A stretch of DNA of 64,000 nt from DATBSK01 sp964501785 (GTDB lineage Bacteria; Actinomycetota; Acidimicrobiia; IMCC26256; PALSA-555). The notes under the pieces are model-generated. The model was given only the letters and a program-made list of their open reading frames with translations. It did not search any database and had not been told where the DNA came from. The translations under genes were made by a program, and so were the position numbers. Shown in pieces: positions 15,567 through 24,833 of the stretch. The first letter of the stretch is position 1, and each line of letters starts with the position of its first letter. The stretch lies in NCBI GenBank assembly GCA_964501785.1, contig CAZCUD010000003.1:248001-312000 (forward strand). The letters are read 5' to 3'.

Positions 15567-16217
15567 TCAGGCGGCGATGACGTAGAGCTGCTCGGCGATC
15601 TCGTCGGGGACCGTCGTGTCGCCGGCGTCGGTGCGCACGGTGACGCCCTCGGGGCCCCGGCCGACCACCTCGGCGCTCGAGCCAGGGATCAGGCGGGCGT
15701 CGGCGACGAGCTGCAGTCCGTCGTCGGACAGCTCGAGCTTCTCGCTCACCCGTGACACGGTCACCCGCCCGGGCTCGGCGACGGCCAGCGCGACCGACGC
15801 CGACGCGGGTGCGGTGCGCTTCGTGCCCGGGATCGGGTTGCCGTGCGGGCAGACCATCGGGTCGCCGAGCAGCTCGACGAGCTTCTCCTCGACGTCGGAC
15901 GAGATCGCGTGCTCCCAGCGGTCGGCCTCACGGTGGACCTTCTCCCACTCGAGGCCGATCACGTCGAGCAGCAGCCGCTCGGCGAGCCGATGACGGCGCA
16001 CGACGGTCGTGGCGAGGTTGCGGCCCTTGGTGGTGAGGCGCAGGCTGCGGTCGTCGCGCAGCTCGACGAAGCCGTTCTCCTCGAGCCGGCCGACGGTCTC
16101 GGACACCGCAGCGGCCGAGAGGTTGAGACGCTCCACGAGCCGGGCCCGCATCGGCAGCGTGCCCTCTTCCTCGAGCTCGAGGATCTGCTCGAGGTACTCC
16201 TCCGTCGTGTCGTGCAT
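15567..16217 (-). CDS. DtxR/MntR-family metal-dependent repressor
   Basis: This is a metal-sensing repressor of 216 residues. The order is winged helix (TTEEYLEQILELEEEGTLPM, then LSAAAVSETVGRLEENGFVEL), dimerisation and metal-binding helices (HREADRWEHAISSDVEEKLVELL) and a C-terminal SH3-like domain after CPHGNPIPG. It aligns with corynebacterial DtxR, but Met10 is replaced by Glu and Cys102 by Asp, so the primary site is made of carboxylates and histidine, as in MntR. Either Mn or Fe sensing is possible. It is divergent from the iron-uptake and encapsulin genes and a 25-bp inverted repeat lies between. An in-frame GTG three codons upstream is an alternative start. Confidence 0.9.
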   Translation of the reverse strand: MHDTTEEYLEQILELEEEGTLPMRARLVERLNLSAAAVSETVGRLEENGFVELRDDRSLRLTTKGRNLATTVVRRHRLAERLLLDVIGLEWEKVHREADRWEHAISSDVEEKLVELLGDPMVCPHGNPIPGTKRTAPASASVALAVAEPGRVTVSRVSEKLELSDDGLQLVADARLIPGSSAEVVGRGPEGVTVRTDAGDTTVPDEIAEQLYVIAA

Positions 16218-16296
16218 CTCCGCCACGCCAGCGACGATACCAACCGGGGTGAGGGCGCCCTGACCGAGGGTCCGGGGGTGAGTCCGGTTGCAACTT

Positions 16297-16321
16297 AGGT
16301 CACCCTTAGTTAGGGTGCCCT
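16297..16321. promoter_or_regulatory. Operator-like inverted repeat of the DtxR type
   Basis: AGGTCACCCT and AGGGTGCCCT form a 9-of-10 inverted repeat around TAGTT. Together with the flanking TTAGG it resembles the TTAGG-containing DtxR/IdeR operators. It ends two bases before the GTG of the ABC-like gene and 80 bases before the repressor gene start, so binding would block the forward unit directly and could autoregulate. Confidence 0.6.
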
Positions 16322-16323
16322 GA

Positions 16324-16860
16324 GTGATCGACCGAGACATCGTCCTCGAGGCGCGTGACGTCTCCTACCTCCGGTGCGGCGCGGCGTCGGTGCGCCGGGT
16401 CTCGCTCGCGGTCGTGCGGCGCGAGCTCCTGGCGATCTGCGGCCCGCCCGGCGCAGGCACGTCGACGCTCCTCGCCATCCTCGCCGGCTGCACACGCCCC
16501 GACGCCGGGCGCGTGACCCGAAGTGGTGCCACCCCCCTCTACGTCCGAGGCTGCGACGGGGCCTGGGCCGCCCTGGACGGCGCGCACGAGGGGTCGGTCC
16601 TCCTGCTCGACCACCCGAGCGAGCCGGACGCCTCCGAGGACGCGGTGCTCGACGCGGCTCGGCGCGCCGCCGCCCGCGGTGCCGCGGTCGTCATCACGAC
16701 GCATGACCTCGGCCTCGTCGCGTTGCACGCGCAGACCGCCGCCCTGCTCGTCGCGGGTCGGCTGATCGCCTGGGCCGACCCCGCGCAGGCGTTCGTGCCC
16801 GCGGTGCGGCTGCTCGGCCATTCGGCGGCTCCGGTCGGCCGGGCGGCCGCCAGCGCATGA
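16324..16860 (+). CDS. Degenerate, shortened ABC-ATPase-like protein
   Basis: The 178-residue chain starts like an ABC transporter ATPase (VLEARDVSYL), then has a Walker A-like GPPGAGTSTLLAILAG, a Walker B-like SVLLLDHPSE and an H-loop ITTHDLGL. Three things are wrong for an active ATPase: the invariant Walker A lysine is threonine, the Walker B catalytic Glu is His, and the whole helical subdomain with the LSGGQ signature is absent. No permease gene is adjacent. It is the first gene of the iron unit and its stop is 32 bases before efeO. It may be a vestigial FecE/ZnuC-type ATPase or a repurposed binding protein. Confidence 0.6.
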   Translation: MIDRDIVLEARDVSYLRCGAASVRRVSLAVVRRELLAICGPPGAGTSTLLAILAGCTRPDAGRVTRSGATPLYVRGCDGAWAALDGAHEGSVLLLDHPSEPDASEDAVLDAARRAAARGAAVVITTHDLGLVALHAQTAALLVAGRLIAWADPAQAFVPAVRLLGHSAAPVGRAAASA

Positions 16861-16892
16861 CCCGTTCCATCGACCAAGGAGAAGAAGCTCGG

Positions 16893-17774
16893 ATGACCAG
16901 GTTCCTCAAGGTGGCCGCCGGCCTCGCGCTGGCCGGTCTGCTCGTCGCGGCGTGCGGAGGCGGCGACGACGAGTCGAGCTCGAGCGGCTCGGAGCGCACG
17001 AACCCGCCGTCGACCGTCGCCGAGTTCGACGCGGCGTTGCTCGACGAGGCGGTCGCGGGCTACCGCACGTACGTCGACGCCCAGGTCACCGATACCGTCG
17101 CGAGGACGAAGGCGTTCGACGACGCGGTGCGCGCCGGCGACCTCGAGGGCGCGAAGGCGCAGTTCGCTCCGTCGCGCTACGGCTGGGAGAGCATCGAGCC
17201 GATCGCCGCGCTCGTCGAGGAGATCGACGGCAAGGTCGACGCACGGGTCGACGACTTCGAGGACGAGGAAGACCCCACCTGGACGGGGTGGCACCGCATC
17301 GAGCACATCCTGTGGGAGAAGGGGACGACCGACGGTGCTGCGTCGTTCGCCGACGGGCTCGACGCCGACCTGGCGATCCTCCAGCAGGCGGTCCCCGACC
17401 TCGACATCACCCCGCTCTCGATGGCGCGGGGCGCGAGCGAGCTGGTGGAGGAGGTCTCGCAGGGCAAGATCACCGGGGAGGAGGATCGGTACTCGCACAC
17501 CGACCTGTCAGACTTCGACGCCAACATCGCGGGTTCCGAGACGATCATCGAGCTGCTCACCCCGGCGCTGCAGGAGGCCGCCCCCGAGCTGCTCGCCGAG
17601 ATCCAGGCCTCGTTCGCCGAGGTCGAGGAGGGTCTTGCGAAGTACCGAAACGCCGACGGCTCGTACCAGTCGTTCGAGAACCTCACCGACGAGGACTCGA
17701 CGTCGCTCAAGGCATCCCTCGGCCAGCTCTCCGAAGCGCTCGCCGAGGTGCCGGGCGCGCTGGGGCTGAGCTAG
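16893..17774 (+). CDS. efeO: EfeO-family iron-uptake lipoprotein (imelysin/M75 domain)
   Basis: EfeO is the extracytoplasmic component of EfeUOB-type iron uptake. The 293-residue precursor has a lipoprotein signal (FLKVAAGLALAGLLVAACGG) with Cys as the acyl site, an acidic Ser-rich spacer, and a helical M75 domain with the metal-binding WHRIEHILWE (HxxE type) near residue 140. The cupredoxin domain of E. coli EfeO is absent, as in the EfeM form. The ATG has a good AAGGAG site about 12 bases upstream. efeB follows after five bases, but no EfeU permease is visible in the window. Confidence 0.88.
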   Translation: MTRFLKVAAGLALAGLLVAACGGGDDESSSSGSERTNPPSTVAEFDAALLDEAVAGYRTYVDAQVTDTVARTKAFDDAVRAGDLEGAKAQFAPSRYGWESIEPIAALVEEIDGKVDARVDDFEDEEDPTWTGWHRIEHILWEKGTTDGAASFADGLDADLAILQQAVPDLDITPLSMARGASELVEEVSQGKITGEEDRYSHTDLSDFDANIAGSETIIELLTPALQEAAPELLAEIQASFAEVEEGLAKYRNADGSYQSFENLTDEDSTSLKASLGQLSEALAEVPGALGLS

Positions 17775-17779
17775 CACCG

Positions 17780-19039
17780 TTGCGGTTCTCCCGTCGCCGG
17801 TTCCTCGCGTCGTCGCTCGGCGCAGGGGCAGCGGTCGCGCTCGCGGACGGCATCGCCGCGAGCGCGACCGCGACCGCGACCGCGGCCGGCGCGGCGCCGA
17901 TGGGCACGGGCGACCTTCCCGAGCCCCGCTACCTCCCCTTCGACGGGGTCCACCAGCACGGCATCGTGACGCCGCCGCCCGAGGCGGGGCTCATGGCTGC
18001 GTTCGACGTCACGGCGGCCGACGTCCACGAGCTGCGCAACATGTTCCAGGAGCTCACGGTCGAAGCGCGTGGGCTCATGACCGGCGCGCCGTACGCCGAC
18101 CGCGACTCGGCGTACCCGCCGCTCCACGCGGGGACGGTCGGTTCGCGACCGCCGAAGGCCGATCTGAGCATCGTCACCGCGGTCGGTGCGTCCTTGTTCG
18201 ACGATCGCTTCGGGCTCGCGGAGAAGGTCCCCCGCGAGCTCGTGAAGATGCCCTTCTTCCCCAACGACCGGCTCGACCCCGCGCGCACGCACGGCGACCT
18301 GCTGCTCTCGCTGTCGGCCGACACCCCCGACGTCAACATCTTCGCCCTGCGTCAGCTCATGCGACAGACGCGAGGCGCGATGACGTTGCGCTGGATGATC
18401 GACGGCTTCAACCGCCGTTCTGCGCCGCGACCCGGTCGCGCGCCGGTTCGCAACCTCATGGGGTTCCGCGACGGCACGTCCAACCTCGACGCCGCGGACG
18501 AGGCCGAGATGTTGCGCCACGTCTGGGTCGGTGCCGACGACGACGAGCCCGGGTGGACGGTCGGCGGCAGCTACATGGCGGTACGCATCATCCGCATGTT
18601 CGTGGAGTTCTGGGACCGCACGCCGCTCGCCGAGCAGGAGGCGATCATCGGACGCAAGAAGGAGTCGGGCGCACCCCTCGACGGCCGGCGCGAGACGGAC
18701 GTGCCCGACTTCAAGGCCGATCCGGAGGGCGACGTCACGCCACTCGACGCGCACATCCGCCTCGCCAACCCCCGCACGCCCGACACCGAGGACAACCTCC
18801 TGCTGCGGCGGGGCTTCAGCTTCTCCCGCGGCTTCGACGGCGCCGGGCGCCTCGACCAGGGGCTCGCCTACGTCTCGTTCCAGCGCAGCCTCGAGCGCGG
18901 GTTCGTCGCGGTGCAGTCGCGCCTCGACGGTGAGCCGCTCGAGGAGTACATCCAGCCCCAGGGGGGCGGGTACTTCTTCGCGCTGCCCGGCGTGCCGAAC
19001 CGGCGGGCGTACCTCGCCGAGCAGCTCGTCGGCACCTGA
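17780..19039 (+). CDS. efeB: Tat-exported DyP-type heme peroxidase (EfeB)
   Basis: EfeB is a heme peroxidase of the dye-decolorising family, acting outside the membrane in iron uptake. The 419-residue precursor begins with a twin-arginine signal (SRRRFLASSLGAGAAVALADG). The catalytic DyP motif is GFRDGTSNLD (GxxDG) near residue 230, and a proximal-side His region follows DAHIRLANPRTPD. The only start in range is TTG, five bases after efeO. Although DyP enzymes are encapsulin cargo in other bacteria, this one has no C-terminal targeting peptide (it ends EQLVGT) and has an export signal, so it is unlikely to be cargo of the encapsulin encoded downstream. Confidence 0.9.
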   Translation: MRFSRRRFLASSLGAGAAVALADGIAASATATATAAGAAPMGTGDLPEPRYLPFDGVHQHGIVTPPPEAGLMAAFDVTAADVHELRNMFQELTVEARGLMTGAPYADRDSAYPPLHAGTVGSRPPKADLSIVTAVGASLFDDRFGLAEKVPRELVKMPFFPNDRLDPARTHGDLLLSLSADTPDVNIFALRQLMRQTRGAMTLRWMIDGFNRRSAPRPGRAPVRNLMGFRDGTSNLDAADEAEMLRHVWVGADDDEPGWTVGGSYMAVRIIRMFVEFWDRTPLAEQEAIIGRKKESGAPLDGRRETDVPDFKADPEGDVTPLDAHIRLANPRTPDTEDNLLLRRGFSFSRGFDGAGRLDQGLAYVSFQRSLERGFVAVQSRLDGEPLEEYIQPQGGGYFFALPGVPNRRAYLAEQLVGT

Positions 19040-19044
19040 CGCAT

Positions 19045-19061
19045 CCGTCCGATCCGGACGG
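19045..19061 (+). terminator. Short hairpin after efeB
   Basis: CCGTCCG-ATC-CGGACGG is a perfect 7-bp hairpin starting five bases past the efeB stop, without a U-tract. It may partly separate efeOB from the encapsulin unit. Confidence 0.4.
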
Positions 19062-19079
19062 CTCGAGGTGCAGTTTGCG

Positions 19080-19085
19080 TAGTCT
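19080..19085 (+). promoter_or_regulatory. Candidate -10 box for the ferritin-encapsulin unit
   Basis: TAGTCT lies 38 bases before the ferritin ATG. The leader contains the hairpin CTCGGG-N9-CCCGAG (19084-19104) followed by a GAGGAG ribosome-binding site. Confidence 0.4.
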
Positions 19086-19123
19086 CGGGGTAGAGAGACC
19101 CGAGCACCGCACGAGGAGCGCGC

Positions 19124-19540
19124 ATGGCGACGAGCGAAGGGCTGCACGAGGACCAGGCGTCGCTCGACGCCGCCGTCATCGACCGTCATCGGGCCATCGC
19201 CTCGATCGGCGAGGAGCTCGAAGCCGTCGACTGGTACGACCAGCGCGTCGTCGCGACGAGCAACTCCGACCTGGCCGAGATCCTCGCCCACAACCGCGAC
19301 GAGGAGAAGGAGCACGCCGCGATGACGCTCGAGTGGCTGCGGCGCAACGACCCCGTCCTCGATCGGCACCTGCGCACCTACCTGTTCACCAGCGGCTCGG
19401 TCGTCGAGGAGGAGCACGAGGCCGAGCACGGCGGTGGCGACGGTGGTGACGGTGGTGGCGAGAGCGACGGCGCGGCCCAGGACGTCTCGCCCGACCAACG
19501 ACACGTCGACGGATCGCTCAACATCGGGAGCCTCAAGTGA
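19124..19540 (+). CDS. Encapsulated ferritin-like protein (encapsulin cargo)
   Basis: EncFtn is a two-helix ferritin-like ferroxidase that forms decamers and loads iron inside an encapsulin shell. The 138-residue protein closely follows Rhodospirillum rubrum EncFtn: EELEAVDWYDQRV supplies the first metal Glu, and NRDEEKEHAAMTLEWLRRND supplies the ExxH pair. After a Gly/Asp/Glu-rich flexible linker the chain ends DGSLNIGSLK, a classic encapsulin targeting peptide. The shell gene starts 34 bases downstream. Confidence 0.95.
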   Translation: MATSEGLHEDQASLDAAVIDRHRAIASIGEELEAVDWYDQRVVATSNSDLAEILAHNRDEEKEHAAMTLEWLRRNDPVLDRHLRTYLFTSGSVVEEEHEAEHGGGDGGDGGGESDGAAQDVSPDQRHVDGSLNIGSLK

Positions 19541-19574
19541 GCATCGAGCGCGACAACCTTCAGGAGGACCAGTC

Positions 19575-20384
19575 GTGAACCACCTCTTCCGCGAGCTGGC
19601 GCCGGTCTCCGACGCCGCATGGCGCGAGATCGAGACCGAGGCCAAGCGCGCGCTCGAGAACTTCCTCGCGGCCCGTCGGCTCGTCGACTTCACCGGTCCC
19701 AACGGCTGGACCTACTCGGCGTCGACGCTCGGCAGCGTCGAGGCGATCGCCAAGGCGCCCGCGAAGGGCGTCGAGGCGTCGCTGCGCCAGGTGCAGCCGG
19801 TCGTGGAGCTGCGGGCGCCGTTCACGCTCAAGCGCGCCGAGCTCGACGCCATCGACCGCGGTCACAAGTCGCCCGAGCTCGGGCCCGTCGTCGACGCGGC
19901 GCGCTCGATCGCCGAGGCCGAGGACACCGCGGTGTTCAAGGGCTACGCGCCCGCTCAGATCAAGGGCATCGCCGAGGCGTCGCCCCACGACCCCGTGTCT
20001 CTCGGCGACAGCTTCGGCCAGTACCCCACGTGGGTCGCCACCGCGGTCGCCCGGCTGCGAGATGCCGGCGTCGAGGGCCCGTACGGGATCGCGCTCGGCC
20101 CCCAGTGCTACTCGGGGATCCTCGAGACGACCGAGGACGGCGGCTACCCGATCCTCGAGCGTCTGCGGCTCATCCTCGACGGACCGGTCGTGTACGCACC
20201 TGCGGTCGACGGGGCGGTGGTGCTCTCCCTGCGGGGCGACGACTTCGAGCTGTCGTCGGGTCAGGACGTGTCGATCGGCTACGCGTCGTCGGACGACGCC
20301 GACGTGCACCTGTACCTCGAGGAGAGCTTCGCCTTCCACGCGCACAGCCCCGAGGCGGCCGTCGCCCTCCGCTACCCCGGCTAG
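19575..20384 (+). CDS. Encapsulin nanocompartment shell protein
   Basis: Family 1 encapsulins have the HK97 phage-capsid fold and self-assemble, typically as 60-mers of about 24 nm, around cargo with a C-terminal targeting peptide. The 269-residue protein has normal length and hallmarks: N-terminal FRELAPVSDAAWREIETEA (the helix that docks the targeting peptide), RRLVDFTGPNGW, VQPVVELRAPFTL and the C-terminal DVHLYLEESFAFHAHSPEA. GTG start with an AGGAGG site (19562-19567). With EncFtn and the DtxR-family regulator this forms an iron-storage system. Confidence 0.96.
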   Translation: MNHLFRELAPVSDAAWREIETEAKRALENFLAARRLVDFTGPNGWTYSASTLGSVEAIAKAPAKGVEASLRQVQPVVELRAPFTLKRAELDAIDRGHKSPELGPVVDAARSIAEAEDTAVFKGYAPAQIKGIAEASPHDPVSLGDSFGQYPTWVATAVARLRDAGVEGPYGIALGPQCYSGILETTEDGGYPILERLRLILDGPVVYAPAVDGAVVLSLRGDDFELSSGQDVSIGYASSDDADVHLYLEESFAFHAHSPEAAVALRYPG

Positions 20385-20418
20385 GCCCCGGCCGAGACAG
20401 GCTGCCCCCGTCGGCGGG

Positions 20419-20461
20419 GTTGGAAGACGCAGCGACAACCTGTGTGGCTGAGTCTTCCGAC
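20419..20461. terminator. Palindromic intergenic element, alpha family copy 3
   Basis: GTTGGAAGAC pairs with GTCTTCCGAC, with AGCGACAACC against TGTGTGGCT inside. It lies 34 bases after the encapsulin stop and before the kinase gene in the same direction, consistent with a terminator. Confidence 0.65.
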
Positions 20462-20549
20462 GGCGCCTCGGTGCGGGGCGCGGTGGCGCCTCGGAGACCC
20501 GTGGGCCGGGGGTGAAAGACGGGGCGGGGGATCTGGGTAGTACTCCCAC

Positions 20550-21977
20550 GTGACCGTCCTGTCGGACCGCTACGAGCTGGGTCGACGGCTCGGCGTCGGG
20601 GCCACGGGCGAGGTCTTCGAGGCCCGTGATCGTCGGCTCGACCGGCGGGTCGCGGTGAAGATCCTGCGGCCCACCGTCACCGATCCCCAGGCCCGGGCGC
20701 GCTTCGTGCGCGAGGTCCACGTCGCGGCCGCGCTGACCCATCCCAACCTGGTCGCCCTCTACGACGTCGGGACCGCGCCCGGTGGCCGGCCGTACTCGGT
20801 GATGGAGCTCGTCGAGGGCGCCACGCTCTCGGCCCGGCTCGGGGACGGCCCGCTCCCGGTCGGCGACGCCGTGCGAATCGCCGACGGGATGCTCGCCGGC
20901 CTCGCCGCCGCGCACGCTCGCGGGCTCGTCCACCGTGACGTGAAGCCGGCCAACGTGCTGCTTGCCGCCGACGGCGCGGTGAAGGTGACCGACTTCGGCA
21001 TCGCCACGGCCGTCCACGACGCGACGACGCACCTCACCGGCCCCGGCCAGGTGCTCGGGACCCCCGCATACCTCGCGCCCGAGCAGGTCGGGGGAGAGCC
21101 GAGCAGCCCGGCGACCGACGTCTACGCATCCGGGGTCGTGCTCTACGAGATGCTCGCGGGTGTGCCGCCGTTCCGGGGCGACTCCGCGGTCGCCACCGCG
21201 CTCCAGCACCGCCAGGCGACGGTGCCCCCGCTCGCGGCGCGACGCGCCGACGTCCCCGCCTCGGTCGTCGGAGTCGTCGATCGTGCGCTGCAGAAGGATC
21301 CGGCGGCGCGCTTCACCGACGCCGACGCGATGCGTCGCGCCCTCGCCGACGCGGGCGCTCCGGCGCGGGGGGACGAGCCGACGCTCGGACACGTCACGTC
21401 GGTGCTGCCGGCGCCGAGCCCGGGTGGCGCAGCCGGTGCCTCGCCACCTCCGTCGCGCACCCGACGGTGGGTGCCCGCCGCGCTCGTCGGCGCCGCGATC
21501 GGGCTGCTCGTGCTCGGCGGCGCGCTGGCGCTCGGGGCCGGTGACGAGGGCGACGGGCGGGGGCGCGCGGAGGCCGCGGAGCCGTCCCGGAGCACGAGCA
21601 CGTCGACCAGCACCAGCACCTCGACGAGCACCACGACCACGACCGTGCCGACGCCCCGCACCCTGCCGGAGCTGGCCGCTGTGCTCGCGGGCAGCCCCGG
21701 CGCCTACGGGCTCCGTGGGCCCGAGCTGCTCGACGGCCTCCTCGAGATCCTCCGGGGCGACGACGAGGACGGCGACCGGGCTCGTGAGCTCTTCGACGAC
21801 CTCCCCGAGTGGGCCGCGGCCGGGGAGCTCGACGCCGAGGTCGCCGGCATCGCCCAGCAGGCCCTCGTCCCGTACCTGGAGGGCACCGGCGACGACGAGG
21901 GCCCCGGCCCGAAGGACGCGCCCGGCCGGGGGCCCCGCGATCGCGACGAGCCCGGCCCGGGTGGGAACGACGACTGA
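20550..21977 (+). CDS. Membrane Ser/Thr protein kinase (PknB type)
   Basis: The N-terminal 265 residues form a complete Hanks-type kinase: glycine loop GVGATGEVFEA, catalytic lysine VAVKIL, HRDVKPANVLL, DFGIATAV and the activation segment LGTPAYLAPEQVGG. A Pro/Ser linker follows, then one transmembrane helix (about residues 310-330) and a long Ser/Thr/Pro-rich extracytoplasmic stalk ending in an acidic, Gly/Pro-rich tail. No PASTA domain is present, so the ligand is unknown. GTG start. Confidence 0.92.
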   Translation: MTVLSDRYELGRRLGVGATGEVFEARDRRLDRRVAVKILRPTVTDPQARARFVREVHVAAALTHPNLVALYDVGTAPGGRPYSVMELVEGATLSARLGDGPLPVGDAVRIADGMLAGLAAAHARGLVHRDVKPANVLLAADGAVKVTDFGIATAVHDATTHLTGPGQVLGTPAYLAPEQVGGEPSSPATDVYASGVVLYEMLAGVPPFRGDSAVATALQHRQATVPPLAARRADVPASVVGVVDRALQKDPAARFTDADAMRRALADAGAPARGDEPTLGHVTSVLPAPSPGGAAGASPPPSRTRRWVPAALVGAAIGLLVLGGALALGAGDEGDGRGRAEAAEPSRSTSTSTSTSTSTSTTTTTVPTPRTLPELAAVLAGSPGAYGLRGPELLDGLLEILRGDDEDGDRARELFDDLPEWAAAGELDAEVAGIAQQALVPYLEGTGDDEGPGPKDAPGRGPRDRDEPGPGGNDD

Positions 21978-21993
21978 CCGCCCCGCGCCGCCA

Positions 21994-22020
21994 TTTGCAC
22001 TCTCTGGTCGAGAGTGCCAA
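21994..22020. promoter_or_regulatory. CIRCE element 1 (HrcA operator)
   Basis: TTGCACTC-N9-GAGTGCCAA matches the CIRCE consensus TTAGCACTC-N9-GAGTGCTAA with two mismatches. It is the upstream of two tandem copies before groEL. Confidence 0.85.
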
Positions 22021-22028
22021 CATTGCTC

Positions 22029-22055
22029 CTAGCACTCACACCTCTTGAGTGCCAA
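22029..22055. promoter_or_regulatory. CIRCE element 2 (HrcA operator)
   Basis: TAGCACTC-N9-GAGTGCCAA is a second near-consensus CIRCE copy, centred about 35 bp from the first and 50 bp before groEL. It predicts HrcA repression that is relieved on heat shock. Confidence 0.88.
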
Positions 22056-22104
22056 GACGTCAACTTCCCACCACGAACCGGACAGACGCCGAAGGAGCCC
22101 TGGA

Positions 22105-23751
<1,647 letters not shown>

Positions 23752-23778
23752 GGTCCAGCCAACAGGCGAGCACGACGG

Positions 23779-23804
23779 AAGGGCGCCCCCTCGGGGGCGC
23801 CCTT
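23779..23804 (+). terminator. Rho-independent terminator of groEL
   Basis: AAGGGCGCCCCC and GGGGGCGCCCTT form an almost perfect stem with a two-base centre, followed by TCTCGTT, 28 bases beyond the groEL stop. It is the most classical terminator in the window. Confidence 0.88.
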
Positions 23805-23843
23805 CTCGTTGCGCGCGCGGGTTCGACGCGGTGAGGGCGTGGG

Positions 23844-23849
23844 TAGCGT
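23844..23849 (+). promoter_or_regulatory. Leaderless -10 box
   Basis: TAGCGT ends seven bases before the GTG at 23857, which starts the signal peptide of the next gene. Confidence 0.45.
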
Positions 23850-23856
23850 GGTGACG

Positions 23857-24693
23857 GTGCGTCGCTCCCTGATCGTCCCGGTCCTCGTCGCGACGGCGGT
23901 CGCGCTGCTCGGTGCGATCGCCGGTGCGCAGACGACGCCGTCGCCGCAGGAGCGCGTCGCCAACGCGGTCGACGCGACCGTGGCGGCCGGGAGCGCCCGG
24001 TTCGAGGGGGCGATCGAGGGCGAGGACGGCGCCGAGGTGCTGACGTTCTCCGGTGCGCTCGGGCTCGACGGGCTCGACGGCGAGCTGGGCGTCGGCTTCG
24101 ACGGCGCCGACGAGATCGCGACACGGGCGGTCGACGGCACCTACTTCATCGAGGTCGCGTCGCTCGCCGACGTCCTGTTCGGCGAGATCGGCGAGCTCCC
24201 GGCCGAAGTCCGGAGCAAGGAGTGGGTGCGGGTCGACCCGCGCGACCTGGCGCGGGTCGGCTTCGGTGTGTCGGGCGCCGATCCGGCCGCGCAGCTGGCG
24301 ATGCTGCGCGCCATGACCCGCGTCGAGGAGGTCGGCACCGAGGACGTGCTCGGTGAGCCCGCGAAGCACTACCGCGGCGTCGTCGACCTCGCGCGCGCGC
24401 TGCGCCAGGCTCCGCGCGCCGAGCGGGCTCGCCTCGAGCCCGCGTTCGACTCGTTCGCGGGCCGCCGGGTGCCGATCGACGTGTGGCTCGATGCGTCCGA
24501 CCGGCTGCGCCGCTTCGACGCCGACGTGCAGGTGCAAGCCCTCGAGGGTGGGGACGACGACGTCGCCGGCACGCTGAGCGCGACCTACTTCGACTTCGGC
24601 GCCGAGGTGAGCGCCGACGCACCGCCGAGCCGCACGGTGATCGGCTTCGACCCGTTCCTGGAGGCAGTGCGGGAGGCCGCCGCGCCCGGCTGA
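23857..24693 (+). CDS. Secreted LppX/LprG-like protein
   Basis: The 278-residue precursor has a signal peptide (VRRSLIVPVLVATAVALLGA, cleavage near GAQTT) but no lipobox cysteine. The mature chain has the alternating beta pattern and spacing of the mycobacterial LppX/LprAFG fold, a half-barrel that carries lipids across the periplasm: FEGAIEGEDGAEVLTFSG, TRAVDGTYFIEV, KEWVRVDPRDLAR, and the C-terminal VPIDVWLDASDRLRRFD. Similarity is at fold-pattern level, so the lipid-carrier role is tentative. GTG 23857 was chosen over upstream GTGs because of the -10 box and the signal peptide start. Confidence 0.6.
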   Translation: MRRSLIVPVLVATAVALLGAIAGAQTTPSPQERVANAVDATVAAGSARFEGAIEGEDGAEVLTFSGALGLDGLDGELGVGFDGADEIATRAVDGTYFIEVASLADVLFGEIGELPAEVRSKEWVRVDPRDLARVGFGVSGADPAAQLAMLRAMTRVEEVGTEDVLGEPAKHYRGVVDLARALRQAPRAERARLEPAFDSFAGRRVPIDVWLDASDRLRRFDADVQVQALEGGDDDVAGTLSATYFDFGAEVSADAPPSRTVIGFDPFLEAVREAAAPG

Positions 24694-24700
24694 TCGATGT

Positions 24701-24743
24701 GTTGGAAGACCGAGCGACAACAGCTGTCGCTGAGTCTTCCGAC
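24701..24743. terminator. Palindromic intergenic element, alpha family copy 4
   Basis: GTTGGAAGAC pairs with GTCTTCCGAC and GCGACA with TGTCGC inside. It starts eight bases after the preceding stop. Nearly identical to copy 1. Confidence 0.65.
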
Positions 24744-24833
24744 GCCACGAAGGGGGCGCACGGCTCGGCGAGGCGGGGGCCGAGTTCACACGGCCGCAAC
24801 GGCATTGCCGCACGATCGGCATGCGGCTCGGGC

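Noticed and set aside
16324..16860. A functional metal ABC transporter
   Set aside because: The Walker lysine and signature motif are missing, and no permease or binding-protein gene of that class is adjacent.
17780..19039. DyP peroxidase as encapsulin cargo
   Set aside because: It has a Tat signal and ends in EQLVGT with no targeting peptide; the ferritin-like protein does have one.
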